DNA of 39,024 bases from Cymbomonas tetramitiformis (taxonomy: Eukaryota > Chlorophyta > Pyramimonadophyceae > Pyramimonadales > Pyramimonadaceae), in the NCBI GenBank assembly GCA_001247695.2, contig LGRX02024735.1, positions 1 through 39,024 of the forward strand, read 5' to 3'. A program made the translations under genes and the position numbers. The notes beneath the pieces are model-generated. The model made no database searches and was not told the DNA's origin. It worked only from the letters and a program-made list of their open reading frames with translations. Below are positions 1 through 9,649 of this stretch, piece after piece. The first letter of the stretch is position 1. Each line of letters opens with the position of its first letter.

Positions 1-1500
1 CGCGCGTGCAGGGGGTCTTCCCGAGGAGCGCCGCGGGTGCAGGAAGTGCTCCTTTGAGCATCAGACTGGCACGGGGCTTAATTTGATTTCACCTGAGAGG
101 GTGCTACAGGGTGCTACAGGGTGTTTCATTTTTTGATGCGGACTGATACAAATGCTGTTGCGTCAGCCGGCGAGGGGTAGCTGGTCACGGGATGACCGTC
201 GCGAAAGCTGACGAGAGGAATTTGGACACGGAAGGGCGGCGGTGGAGACCTGCGAGGCGTAGCTGGTCACGAGAGGTAGCTGGGCACGGAAGGGCGGCTG
301 TGGGAGCTGGGACAATCTCGCGTGACGCATGTTTTTGTAATCACAGAAATATACATGCTTGGTAGTAGCAAGGTGGGTTATTAGGGAGGTTAGGCCCGCA
401 AAGGGCAGGGGGGGGGGGCAAATCTGTGGGGCACCCACAGCCATTCCGTGTGGTGCTGGTTTTCCACCTCGAACCACAACTGCACGTTCTTGTACCATTG
501 TTGGCGCTTGATTCGTTGAAATCCGGCTGCAACGAATAGCTTGATCTCACTGCACCCGAGCCAACCGCTCCCCTCGCGCCAGCAGGGCGCACACCTCACA
601 CGACGGCCGGCTCTCTGCCGGGGCTTTTCCGGGCCGCTCCGCGCAAGGCTCTGAGGAAGAGGCGGCCCGAAACCGCCCCCTTCCATGCCGCGCACGCTAT
701 CAGCAGAGTCTGGGCCGGTCTACACGGGGAGCAGGCACGTGATCCACAGACACTGGACGCAGGCGCCAATTCACCTGGGAACTCCGGGGCCATCCACGTG
801 GCGCATGGGAAGCAGGAGATCTTTGGAATCTTGTAACCCATCTGCACCCCAGATCGCCCCTGTTTGCGTTCAACGCTAACACCCTGTGGCAGACTCTGTG
901 CACACATGAGCCCGCCCGTGCCCTCCTCCCTCCCGCTCAACGCAACCCCTGTGCAAACAGAAGCCCGCCCGTGCCCCCCCTCCCTCGAGGTCACTGCCTC
1001 CTGTGGGAGGCGCTGTGCGCAGAAGCCCTCCCTCCTGTGCGTGTACACGTACTGCGGGCTTGCATCCTCTAGCTTCACCTCTGCTGCGCGCTTAGTGCAC
1101 GCGACGGCCGCGCGCCCGTCTGCAGCGCTGCGGCCCTGCGGACTTTGGTGATGACTGCCAGCACATGGCCCGTGCCACAGCCACTAGAGGAGTCTGCAAC
1201 ATGCTGATCTAGCGAACCATGAGCGTCACACGCGCCGAGACCGAGAGCTCTGAACATGGCATTGGCAGAAGTGAAGAGAATCGCCAGCGGCCCCGGATGA
1301 GACGCCCTCAGCAGGGGGGCTGCGGAGCGCACCGAGCACGTTGGGAACAACGTTGTGCTTAGCCACGTGCTTCCTGCTCTCGATGATGTTCTTCTTCCTC
1401 CTGCCAGCTCAGCACGCCGCCACAACGCTCATCTCCAGCCTGGCTAGCTTCCCGCCGCCACGCAGTGCCGGGTTGCACACATCAAGACACAGAGTTGCCA
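1..1500. other. GC-rich region without a gene I can support
   Basis: No convincing coding exon was found. Open frames on both strands are low in complexity and lack a family signature. Short direct repeats of the block GGTAGCTGGTCACG and a tandem GTGCTACAGG are visible between about 100 and 300. Part of this may be intron or 3' flank of the minus-strand exon-like segments further right. Confidence 0.4.
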
Positions 1501-1534
1501 TCAGCGGAGGCTACGGGGGGATAGAGCAACAATG

Positions 1535-1624
1535 TGACGCACGCCTTCCTCATCGCAATCGACTCCTCCCTCCGTTTCTCCAGCATCTTCTCCTCCTGAA
1601 GATCCCACTGCTTCACCAGCGCCT
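1535..1624 (-). CDS. exon-like segment, charged coiled coil
   Basis: A minus-strand frame opens after a possible acceptor (GGCAG before 1624). It encodes a Lys/Glu/Arg-rich helix with heptad-like spacing, including QEEKMLEKRREES. The composition differs sharply from the surrounding low-complexity frames. The 3' splice point is unclear, since the sequence after the helix could be a GC donor. It may belong to the same gene as the IQ and coiled-coil segments at 3217-3400 and 4116-4240. I do not recognise a family. Confidence 0.25.
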
Positions 1625-3216
1625 CTGCCTGGACCTCGCACCGACAAGCCCATCCAAGCCCGACCTCGCGAAGCGGCACTCCCGCGATCCGCAGTTGACG
1701 CGCATTTCAGCGCTGCCGGCCGGCCGCTGCGCCTGTGCACACCACGCGCGCCTCGGGGCCGGCGAACAGCAGTCTCTCTCGGTGGCTACCTGGACACGGC
1801 GAGCTGAGCCTGCCCGCGCCTGAACATTTGCGGTCGCTTCGTCCCAGCATCCTGTCACTGACACTTTCACCCGAGTGGCGCAGAACTCGTGGTGACTCAA
1901 CAGGTTGATAGGCTCGCGGGTCAAGGCGCCTCGTGGATCAACCAATGCGTCCTCCAAAGCCCAAAACAAGCTCTCACTTTTCAAAGGCCCCTCGCAGTCG
2001 CTCGATGCCAATGCCCTCGTGAGATACCAGCATCGATGCGAGATACGACCGAGGTCCTGTTGGTGCTCCAACCGAGTCTGAGCATCCCGCCTCCGTAACG
2101 CTCGAGACATCCTACAGTCTCCCTGCCGCCTGCTTGGGCCCCGACGAGGCGTGCACACACGGGCCCGCGCTCGGAGCAGCCAGGTGTCACCTGCCCCCGA
2201 AATTTCGCAATGATACCACGGATCCGGTGTTGTATCTTGAGCACTGTGACCGCCCATCCCCGTCCCATCGCTCTCCATCCCCCCTCGCAACGGGACTCAG
2301 TGCCAGTCACCAGCGTCGCTTCGGGCGGCGCAACCTGCATGCGAGCGAGATGGCCCCGCGGCTACCCACTCCTCAGAAGTCAGCCTCGGGCCACTCTCAA
2401 ATCACCGAAGCTGCATGTGACCCATCCGAGAATTCAGACTTCGCTTGTGGCGGGACTCTCAGAGAACAAGGTTCAGCACTCCTCCTCCCCAACTTTGCAA
2501 CACCATCTCTGTGCTCGGGCAGAAACCTCGCCACCGCGAAGCACAGAACCACGGGATACTAGCCTCGGGCCTGCCCAAATGTCGCTGCCGAATGGGCCAG
2601 GCGCCGCCACGTGGCGTGAGCATCGAAGCCCCTCTCCCCGGCCCCCGAATGCCTCCCCTATGCAGCGCGCGCCTGATGGCCGCCAGAGACGCGCCAGCAG
2701 CGCGCAATATCTGTGCGCCAAAGTTTATGGTTCAATGGGAAGTACGGCACGTGACGAGGACCAGCTCCCACGGCCTGGTATGGAGGGCGCGGCAGGTGTG
2801 CCGGCAGGTGCGCGGGCAGGTGTGGCCGCCGAGCACAACCTTGGGTGTGGAAGCGCCTTATGGCGAAAGTCGCCCTGCTGCCGCGCTCCGTTTGCTGCCT
2901 CCGCGACAACCCCCGCATCCACGCCACCAACTTAGCCCAGCTTATTCTCCATCTGTGTGATGTGTATGCCATCTGACCACCAAGACCGTCCGATCGCCTT
3001 CATCTCACCCACATGGCATCCACCGCCGTCGCTGTGCGGAGGGCTCGTGACGAATAAATCGGCCACACTCCGCCTAGGGCAAGATGCTTTGCACCCACCT
3101 CAGATTAGAAGATGGCAAAATCACACAACAAATGATGCCTTCAGGTGCTACCGCTGTGTTGCGCGGCGTCCCATGCTGTCGGCGTGAGGAAGGAGGCCCC
3201 TCAGGGGTTGACGGAC

Positions 3217-3400
3217 CTGGAGGAAGGCGAGGAGCTTGATGGACAAGACCGAGCGCATGATGTTGCGGCGCAGCACGTGGCGGCGCCACGCGGCCTGGAT
3301 GCGTGATACGGCCACGGCGACTCGGCGTATCCGAGTCTGGGAAAGTCTGTACATGCGCTGGAGGGCCCGGGCCTGGGCATCCATGATCATGAGACGCACG
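3217..3400 (-). CDS. IQ-motif exon of an unidentified gene
   Basis: This is a 184-nt minus-strand segment bounded by an acceptor (GGTGTGCAG before 3400) and a donor (CTCCAG followed by GTCCGT after 3217). One frame is open throughout, with one leading base and 61 codons. It contains a classical calmodulin- or light-chain-binding IQ motif, IQAAWRRHVLRR, preceded by a basic helix. IQ motifs occur in myosins, spindle proteins and many ciliary proteins, so the family cannot be named from one exon. The upstream exon is uncertain: a GTAAAC donor at about 3440 would join, but the frame before it is not convincing. Confidence 0.5.
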
Positions 3401-4115
3401 CTGCACACCTCCCACCCACGAGCCTCTCCCCGTTTACCATCGAATTTCGTGCACATTGCCTGCTCCTGGATTCCCAGTCGTGACATGCTCCCCTGCGCCC
3501 ACGCTTAAAATACACTCTCCTCCTTTCGCTGTCATCATCGATGGGTTCTACCCACCTGTTTCTGAAATCCCTTGCTTCGCCTCGCGAACCTGTCTGCCGG
3601 CAGTCGACCGCGCTTCTGCAATTTAACTCCGGCCCTCGGACACCCAGCACTTTGCCGTGGCCGTAGATTTTGGGGTTTAAATACTCATATGGATGATCGT
3701 GCGCACACGTCTCCCTCCTGTTCGCCGGTTGGCCGGATGTCGCCAGCATAGAATGCACTGAATCCCGAAGGTGGCGACTGACGGAGGAGGGTGAGGGTTC
3801 GCTTTGCAGTTGAAGCAGTCGGGAAAATGTGTGCTGCACACTTCAGGGTGAGTGGACGGGGGAGGGAGAGGGGGAGGATGTGAGAGCTGTCTGCAGACTC
3901 CAGGGTGAGGGACGGGGAGGGAGAGCAGGGGGGTGCACAAGGAGGAACATACATATATCCTGGATCCCGAGGGCGATGATGACAGAAGGGCGATGATGAC
4001 AGAAGGGCACGATTCTGCGAGGGGCGAGAAGAGGGAGCAGGGTGTAGAGAGTGCAGGTCTTGCGGAGGGGGGCCCCCGGGGGGTACCGCTTCCGTTGCAC
4101 ATGTTTCTCCTTCAC

Positions 4116-4240
4116 CAGGGCATGGAGGCGAGAGGCCAGATGCACGAGTTTCAGCAGTTGCAGCATCTTCTGCTGCTCTGCCAGATGCCTCTGCCGCTCC
4201 CTCTCCTCTTGCTCCCTGCGGCCCCCCTCGCCCCCCCCCT
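4116..4240 (-). CDS. exon-like segment, Gln/Glu/Arg coiled coil
   Basis: A minus-strand frame runs through a strongly helical, charged stretch containing REQEERERQRHLAEQQK and then LLKLVHLASRLHAL. It ends at a good donor (GCCCTG followed by GTGAAG, last exon base 4116). The 5' limit lies in a G-rich tract and is approximate. It may be in the same gene as the IQ exon at 3217-3400, which is downstream on this strand. The helix and donor are seen; membership in one gene is inferred. Confidence 0.35.
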
Positions 4241-5018
4241 CGGGCCCGCCTCAGCCCGAGGCGGCTGCAGCGCGTCGGAGCGCCCCCCACGGAGCCCTCC
4301 CGCTGCGCAGAGCCCCCCTCCTGCGCACTGCACTGCGCCCTCGGGGGAGACCGCCGGGGACCTGAGCCGCCCGCCTGGTCAGGGCCACGCCGCACAGCTC
4401 AAGGCGAGGCAAAGGAGGCAACGCACCGCAAGAGGCAGGTTGCCGCCACCCTCTCGTCGTGCTTGTTCATCAAGTCCACCGCCCGCTTCCTCGACACCTG
4501 CTCTCCCCGCAGCCGCGCAGTGTAAACCTCAACGCCAATGCTTCAACCCCCAGTACCCTGCATGCCCAGCGAGTGCCTCGAGCCAGCCCTCGGCCCGGCG
4601 TGTTTGCAAGAGGTCGGGGGCCGGCCCCGTGACGTAAGAACAAAGCTCGGGAGCGGGGACACTTCTCTCAACTTCAGACCACCCTCCTCTTCGGGGCAGA
4701 CCGCGCCCGCGCATCAGCGTCCACGTCAAGCTGGGGAGGTGCTCCGAGCGATCTCGGGGACACTCACAGGGGGGCGCGGGGGGGGCCTCGACCGCGTGTG
4801 AACGAGCCCGGGTCCAATTTGGGCTCCCGAGAAGCGGAGCGCACCCCGCTTGGCGATGCCCGGTGCCCAATCTACCTCGGACCTCGCGCCCACGTGCTGG
4901 TCTGCACGGAGCCTGCGCTTGCCCACCGGGCACGCCCGCACCTGGTCCCAGTGTCGCCGGCGCTCCACCACATCCACGGCGTGGGCGTCGCGCGCCTCCA
5001 TCTGTCACCCCGACTCAC

Positions 5019-5100
5019 CCGAGTCCACATCACTGCCTCTTCGCGGCACCCAATTTTCTTGCCAAATTTCTTCCACCTGGCGCCTGAAGCGGCGCGAGGC
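5019..5100 (-). CDS. weak exon-like segment
   Basis: A minus-strand frame encodes RRFRRQVEEIWQENWVPRR, an amphipathic, plausibly coding stretch. A GTGAGT donor follows base 5019. Another frame over the same bases is also open, and the acceptor is not clear. Treat this as a lead rather than a gene model. Confidence 0.22.
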
Positions 5101-5232
5101 GCCTGAGCCTCACCACTCCCCATCCCGTGAGGAGCCGCGGAGCTTTGCGAGCTGCCATGGGGCCGCCGAGCAGTTCGCCTCACTGCAAACAGCTCAACGC
5201 GACCGCAAGGATACAAGCTGTGGCTGTGTCGA

Positions 5233-5339
5233 CCAATGGGAGCGCGGAGAGTAGTCAGCCGAGCTTCTTGATGCTGCTTAGTGGCAGCCAATGGGAGTGC
5301 GAAGAGCGATCACCCGAGCTTCTTGATGCTGCTTAGTGG
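5233..5339. repeat. 55-bp tandem duplication
   Basis: Two copies start with CCAATGGGAG at 5233 and 5288, and both end with the block GAGCTTCTTGATGCTGCTTA. They differ at several positions in the middle, so the duplication is not recent. Confidence 0.7.
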
Positions 5340-5520
5340 CGTCCGGATGCAAGCTGCGAATCGCCTTCCGATTGGTTGCAGCGTAGTCCATTCCGCTCGG
5401 GTTCCATCGGCGCTTAAATTCCGCCTCGAGGTCCATTGCGTACTTGGCTGCGGAGCGTGGACAAGGGGCGGGGCGTGGCCCCAGGTGTTGCCGCCAGGGG
5501 GGGGGGGCAGAGCGCGCCAG

Positions 5521-5697
5521 TCAGCTGCTCTGGGTGCGCAGGAAATCGGAAATGAGGCGGGCGATGTGAGCGCCAGTGGCGGCTCCCATCAAGTGCACCA
5601 CGGCGGGCCTCTCCTCTCTGAGGAAAAGAAGGCGTCCCATGGCCAGACACCACCAGCGCGATGCGAAGGTGCGGAGGGAAAGCAAGGGCTCTGAGAT
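5521..5697 (-). CDS. terminal-exon-like segment
   Basis: The minus-strand frame is open from 5697 and contains an ATG at 5640 followed by 39 codons and a stop at 5521-5523. The product has a natural-looking composition (HLMGAATGAHIARLISDFL), with a hydrophobic helix and no low complexity. It could be a small protein from the ATG or the last exon of a longer gene whose earlier exons lie to the right, such as 5863-6112. No family is recognised. Confidence 0.35.
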   Translation of the reverse strand: MSEPLLSLRTFASRWWCLAMGRLLFLREERPAVVHLMGAATGAHIARLISDFLRTQSS

Positions 5698-5862
5698 TCA
5701 TGGGGCGGGGGCGGATCGCTGTGTTAGGGAGACTGTTGGAGATTGTTACATAACCCTACAGAATTCTAGGGGTTGCCAGTGAAGATGGTTGAATTGGACG
5801 GGTGGGAGATCTGGAATCGAAGCAAGCGATGTAGCGAGCGGAATGGCCGAGGCTGGATATAC

Positions 5863-6112
5863 CGGTGCGCTCCTCCAAACCGCGGCGCGCCGCTGGATCG
5901 TACTTATAATGCGCGATCCGGTGCTCTATGTACAGCGGGGGGCGGAACTCCGATCGAGCTCGCACCTGCCACACAGGACAGGATTTCTCAACTCCCGTGT
6001 GGCACACTGCGAAAGGAATTCGCTTCATTCCGGGGAATTGAAGCCTCTCAAAACACGAGTGCTTTCTTTTGGCCACAGACAGAAGCCACGCCACGCAGCG
6101 GCGAAGACCGCG
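5863..6112 (-). CDS. exon-like segment of an unidentified gene
   Basis: This 250-nt minus-strand stretch starts after the acceptor CTCCACAG (before 6112) and ends at the donor GTATATCC (after 5863). It is open in one frame throughout, including LYIEHRIAHYKYDPAARR. The composition is balanced and protein-like, unlike the minisatellite to its right. A second short acceptor-led frame (KLQQVAEWLGMCQIR, about 6135-6182) lies just upstream and may be the preceding exon. No domain is recognised. Confidence 0.35.
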
Positions 6113-6264
6113 CTGTGGAGACGAGCGACCACACATTCGGATCTGGCACATTCCCAACCACTCCGCCACCTGCTGCAACTTCTGCAGACGTGAGGGTCGC
6201 GATTCTGCCACAGCTGCAGCGGCACAGCGCCCAGCAGCTTGCGGGGGACTAAGCAGCATTTGCA

Positions 6265-7310
6265 ACCCTCCCGTGATATGCACACCCCTGGCTCGACCTC
6301 ACCCGCCTCCCGTGATATGCACACCCCTGGCTCGACCTCACCCGCCTCCCATGATATGCACACCCTGGCTCGACCTCACCCATCTCCGTGATATGCACAC
6401 CCCTGGCTCGACCTCACCCGCCTCCCGTGATATGCACACCCCTGGCTCGACCTCACCCGCCTCCCGTGATATGCACACCCCTGGCTCGACCTCACCCGCC
6501 TCCCATGATATGCACACCCTGGCTCGACCTCACCCATCTCCCGTGATATGCACACCCCTGGCTCCTGGCTCAACCTGTCTCCTGTGATATGCACACCCCT
6601 GGCTCGACTCTCACCCGTCTCCCGTGATATGCACACCCCTGGCTCGACCTCACCCGTCTCCCGTGATATGCACACCCCTGGCTCGACCTCACCCGTCTCC
6701 CGTGATATGCACACCCTGGCTCGACCTCACCCGTCTCCCGTGATATGCACACCCCTGGCTCAACCACCCTGGCACCCAGTCTCCCGTGATATGCACACCC
6801 CTCTCAACTCTCACCTGTCTCCTGTGATATGCACACCCCTGGCTCGACCTCACCTGCCTCCCGTGATATGCACACCCCTGGCTCGACCACCCGCCTCCGT
6901 GACTGCTCCTCACCTGCCTCCCATGATATGCACACCCTGGCCTGACCTCTGCCATCTCCCGTGATATGCACACCCCTGGCTCGACCTCACCCGCCTCCCG
7001 TGCGGATATGCACACCCCTGGCTCGACCTCACCCGTCTCCCGTGATATGCACACCCCTGGCTCGACCTCACCCGTCTCCCCATGATATGCACACCCCTGG
7101 CTCTGACCTCACCCGTCTCCGTGATATGCACACCCCTGGCTCAACTCACCTGTCTCCTGTGATATGCACACTCTGGCTCTCACCCGTCTCCCGTGATATG
7201 CACACCCCTGGCTCAACCTCACCCGCCTCCCAAGAAAATGCACACCCCTGGCTCAACCTCACCCGTCTCCCGTGATATGCACACCCCTGGCTCAACCTCA
7301 CCTGTCTGCG
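6265..7310. repeat. 39-bp minisatellite, about 26 units
   Basis: Units of about 39 bp carry the core GTGATATGCACACCCCTGG followed by a CTCGACCTCACCC block and repeat head to tail across about 1,045 bp. Units vary by single-base changes and small indels. Because 39 is a multiple of three, open frames appear on both strands with a 13-residue period, but indels break each of them, so they are not taken as genes. Confidence 0.92.
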
Positions 7311-7480
7311 CTGCGGCGTGAGGCACCTGAAGCAGAAGGGCGCATACACACGACCTTGCTGTAGCGAGTGTTCGACGCGAGGCGCATTCGTGCGCTCCTA
7401 GACAGAGTTTTAGCCTCCGAGGAGAATCTGACCGGACTACTCCAGGAGCAGTTCACAAATCGTTTTTTGGGGGGGGGATC

Positions 7481-7606
7481 TTATAGATCAATTTTGTCAC
7501 AAGGACTCCGCATCAGGAAGGGGGCGACAAGGTGGTGGGCGAGCACCGGGATAGGCACAGGAGGGTCGGCTTTGGCCTTGATCCTCTTGACCACATCTAC
7601 ATTCGT
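7481..7606 (-). CDS. exon-like segment ending in a stop
   Basis: After a good acceptor (CCTTTTGCAG before 7606) the minus strand encodes 41 residues, including DVVKRIKAKADPPVPIPVL, and stops at 7481-7483. The composition is ordinary for a protein and the acceptor has a pyrimidine-rich run. The segment may be a terminal exon; the preceding exon is not identified. A plus-strand frame nearby (about 7380-7470, RIRALLDRVLASEENL) also looks protein-like, so the coding strand here is not settled. Confidence 0.33.
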   Translation of the reverse strand, partial: TNVDVVKRIKAKADPPVPIPVLAHHLVAPFLMRSPCDKIDL

Positions 7607-7609
7607 CTG

Positions 7610-7940
7610 CAAAAGGTCGCGATGGCGGTATGGGGTTGAAGTACAGTCAGTTCTCCCGTACACCGGTGGCAATAAATTGCGTGAGAGAAGCGGCATTCAG
7701 CTGGGGCAAGTCGATACCTTGGAGGGCGGCACCAGACGCATGAACACCTCATTTACCGCGGAGTGTGTGGGTAGATTCAAATCATCACCGCCATTTTGAT
7801 GGATATTGAGGCCCGAGATTTTGGGGCCGTCAGAGTGCCTCTGCTAGCCCAAGAACCCGCTTCATTGCCTCATTATGGGATTCAGCACCTCCCTTGATAT
7901 CGCTAGTGTCTTCTTATATTCTCTCTCTCTCTCTCTCTCA
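7610..7940. other. no gene seen; CT microsatellite at its right end
   Basis: No supported coding segment was found. A (CT)n run spans about 7919-7938 and leads into the ~45-bp repeats. Confidence 0.5.
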
Positions 7941-7944
7941 GCCC

Positions 7945-8078
7945 CTTCAATATCCCAGATGCATCCTTGTCTTCTCTCTCTCATCCCCCTCAATATCCCA
8001 GATGCATCCTTGCCTTGTCTCTCTCAGCCCCCAATATCCCAGATGCATCCTTGTCTTGTCTCTCTCACCCCCTCAGCT
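7945..8078. repeat. ~45-bp tandem repeat, three units
   Basis: Three copies of a unit built on CAATATCCCAGATGCATCCT followed by a CT-rich tail lie head to tail. Confidence 0.85.
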
Positions 8079-8083
8079 CGACG

Positions 8084-8265
8084 CCCAGCTGACCCCCAGG
8101 CAGTCCCCTGCAAGACGCCCAGCTGACCCCCAGGCAGTCTCCGCTGCAAGACGCCCAGCTGACCCCCAGGCAGTCTCCGCTGCAAGACGCCCAGCTGTCC
8201 CCCAGGCAGTCTCCGCTGCAAGACGCCCAGCTGACCCCCAGGCAGTCTCCGCTGCAAGACGCAGC
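8084..8265. repeat. 36-bp minisatellite, about five units
   Basis: Units carry AAGACGCCCAGCTGACCCCC followed by AGGCAGTCTCCGCTGC. The 36-bp period gives 12-residue periodic frames on both strands, which are not taken as coding. Confidence 0.92.
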
Positions 8266-8347
8266 AAAGTACGGCCTGAGCCTCTCCAAAAGGAAAGGCA
8301 CACACTATTTAGCCATAAACAATGACATCGCTGCCTGGACTCGACCA

Positions 8348-8682
8348 CTATTCACGCTCGACTGTGAGGGCGAAGCCCGTTGTAGGATGCACCGCTCCCA
8401 GCTGGACGAAGCGGCCGTCACACAGATTCTGCATCGGGCATTCCGTCGTGCCGCTCTGAGTTGGACGTTCTCACTCACGTCACTGGAAACACCACACTGA
8501 TAAAAAAAAAGGGCATTTTGGGCGCAAGTCTCACAAAAGCTGCCTCCAGGGCAGAGCGCCACCTGCAGCCGGGGCTTGAGTTTGGGCGGTGGGAGCACAG
8601 TGATGTCGGTGATCGATGAGCTATCTGGGCAGCAGACCACCCGTGTCCTCTCCCGCACTTTCTTCATAGAGATCTCGGCCAT
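8348..8682 (-). CDS. three-exon gene for a 72-residue protein
   Basis: The model has exon 1 at 8563-8682 (40 codons from ATG), exon 2 at 8479-8496 (18 nt) and exon 3 at 8348-8428 (27 codons with stop TAG). Introns of 66 and 50 nt have good signals: CTGCAG/GTGGCG with a poly-T acceptor ending ATCAG, then AGTGAC/GTGAGT with an acceptor ending GATGCAG. All junctions are phase 0, and all three exons are open and well composed (for example LPPPKLKPRLQ and DGRFVQLGAVHPTTGF). A TATA-like ATATATAC lies about 12-19 nt upstream of the ATG. Exons further upstream cannot be excluded. No family is recognised; Pro/Lys-rich and Gly-containing segments suggest a small soluble protein. Confidence 0.5.
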
Positions 8683-8849
8683 TGGCACCGTATATATGTT
8701 ATGAAACAAACATGTTAATATATACACTATTGCAATGAGCAAGTCGTATTTCCTCGGCATACCCTCTGCCTCCGTACCAGCACAAAATGCGCGGTAAGAA
8801 GCTCCAGGGGCTCCAAGTGCACCCCCACAACAACAGGCCCACAACAACA

Positions 8850-9011
8850 GGAACAACAGGAAGACCAGGAAGACCAAGAAGACAAGGAAGACCGGAAGGA
8901 CAGGAAGGACAGGTAGGACAGGTAGGACAGGAAGGACAGGTAGGACAGGAAGGCCAGGAAGGACAAGAAGGACAGGAACGCCGGGAACGAAAGTAACAAC
9001 AGCAACGACAA

Positions 9012-9043
<32 letters not shown>

Positions 9044-9048
9044 ACACC
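8850..9048. repeat. GGACAGGAA-type repeat and CAG/CAA microsatellite
   Basis: A purine-rich array of ~9-10-bp units (ACAGGAAGG, ACAGGTAGG and AGACCAAGA variants) is followed by a CAG/CAA run at about 8998-9048. The minus strand reads as a Val/Leu/Pro repeat, which is low-complexity translation rather than a gene. Confidence 0.85.
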
Positions 9049-9260
9049 CCATCGACCCCTGCCTGTGGCACGGTGGCCATTATCCGCTCCTTCTTGTGCC
9101 ATGGTGATGGGGACTTCAATTGAAGAGGTTTTTTCCACCAGAAATTGAAGCGTGAGCTCGGGGCCCATGGGGGCGGCCTGTGGGGCAGTTCAGGCGCCTG
9201 GCGGGAGCTCCGAGGGCTCCGGGGGACACAGATGAATGCGAGGGGCTGAGGGACGCCTAA

Positions 9261-9609
9261 TCAACCAACCCAACAAGGCTCCATAGGGCAACCGGGCGCA
9301 CCATCGGAGCCACACCAAGATTCCCTTGCTGGCTTCGCCTCCTGCTCCTCCGTCGTCTTTGCGTCTGCGTACTCCTCAGCCTCCATGGCGAGAAGCAGCT
9401 CGCCTTGTGCAGTATGCAAGGTGGTACTGTTATGGGGCACTTGCCCGACGTCGAGGGTGTCATAATGCCATGGGAACTGGGTCGGTAGTTTAACAGGATT
9501 CGCTTGATGTCTAAAAAAGTACGGGGCAGTATCTGTAGTTGCACCAGGACCAGGGAACCAAACCGCCTTCTCAATGGTTGGCCTCAGGCAAGAGATTGCC
9601 GCTACCACA
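9261..9609 (-). CDS. probable terminal exon, unidentified protein
   Basis: A long minus-strand frame with good protein composition ends at a TGA (9261-9263). It contains FFRHQANPVKLPTQFPWHYD, then a Glu/Ala/Lys-rich helix (MEAEEYADAKTTEEQEAK). No ATG lies at its start; a TAG acceptor after a T-rich stretch (about 9610) would fit a spliced 5' end. The pattern of aromatic and proline residues followed by a charged helix recalls small ciliary proteins, but I cannot assign a family. Confidence 0.4.
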
Positions 9610-9649
9610 TTAACACAGAAAACCAAGGGCAAGGTAAAAGGCGATCACA

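Noticed and set aside
5010..5020. 17-nt mini-intron (GTGAGT...GACAG) between two exon-like segments near 5000
   Set aside because: Far shorter than every supported intron here, and it does not join the two protein-like frames in phase.
6069..7275. Open frames with repeated MHTPGSTSP or VCISRETGEVEPG peptides
   Set aside because: They are translations of the 39-bp minisatellite and are broken by indels between units.
7894..8325. Plus-strand frame with repeated RRPADPQAVSA
   Set aside because: A direct translation of the 36-bp minisatellite.
8305..9168. 287-codon minus-strand frame with a Val/Leu/Pro repeat
   Set aside because: The repeat part is low-complexity translation of the GGACAGGAA and CAG arrays; the right-hand exons of the 72-residue model use the same bases in better-supported splicing.
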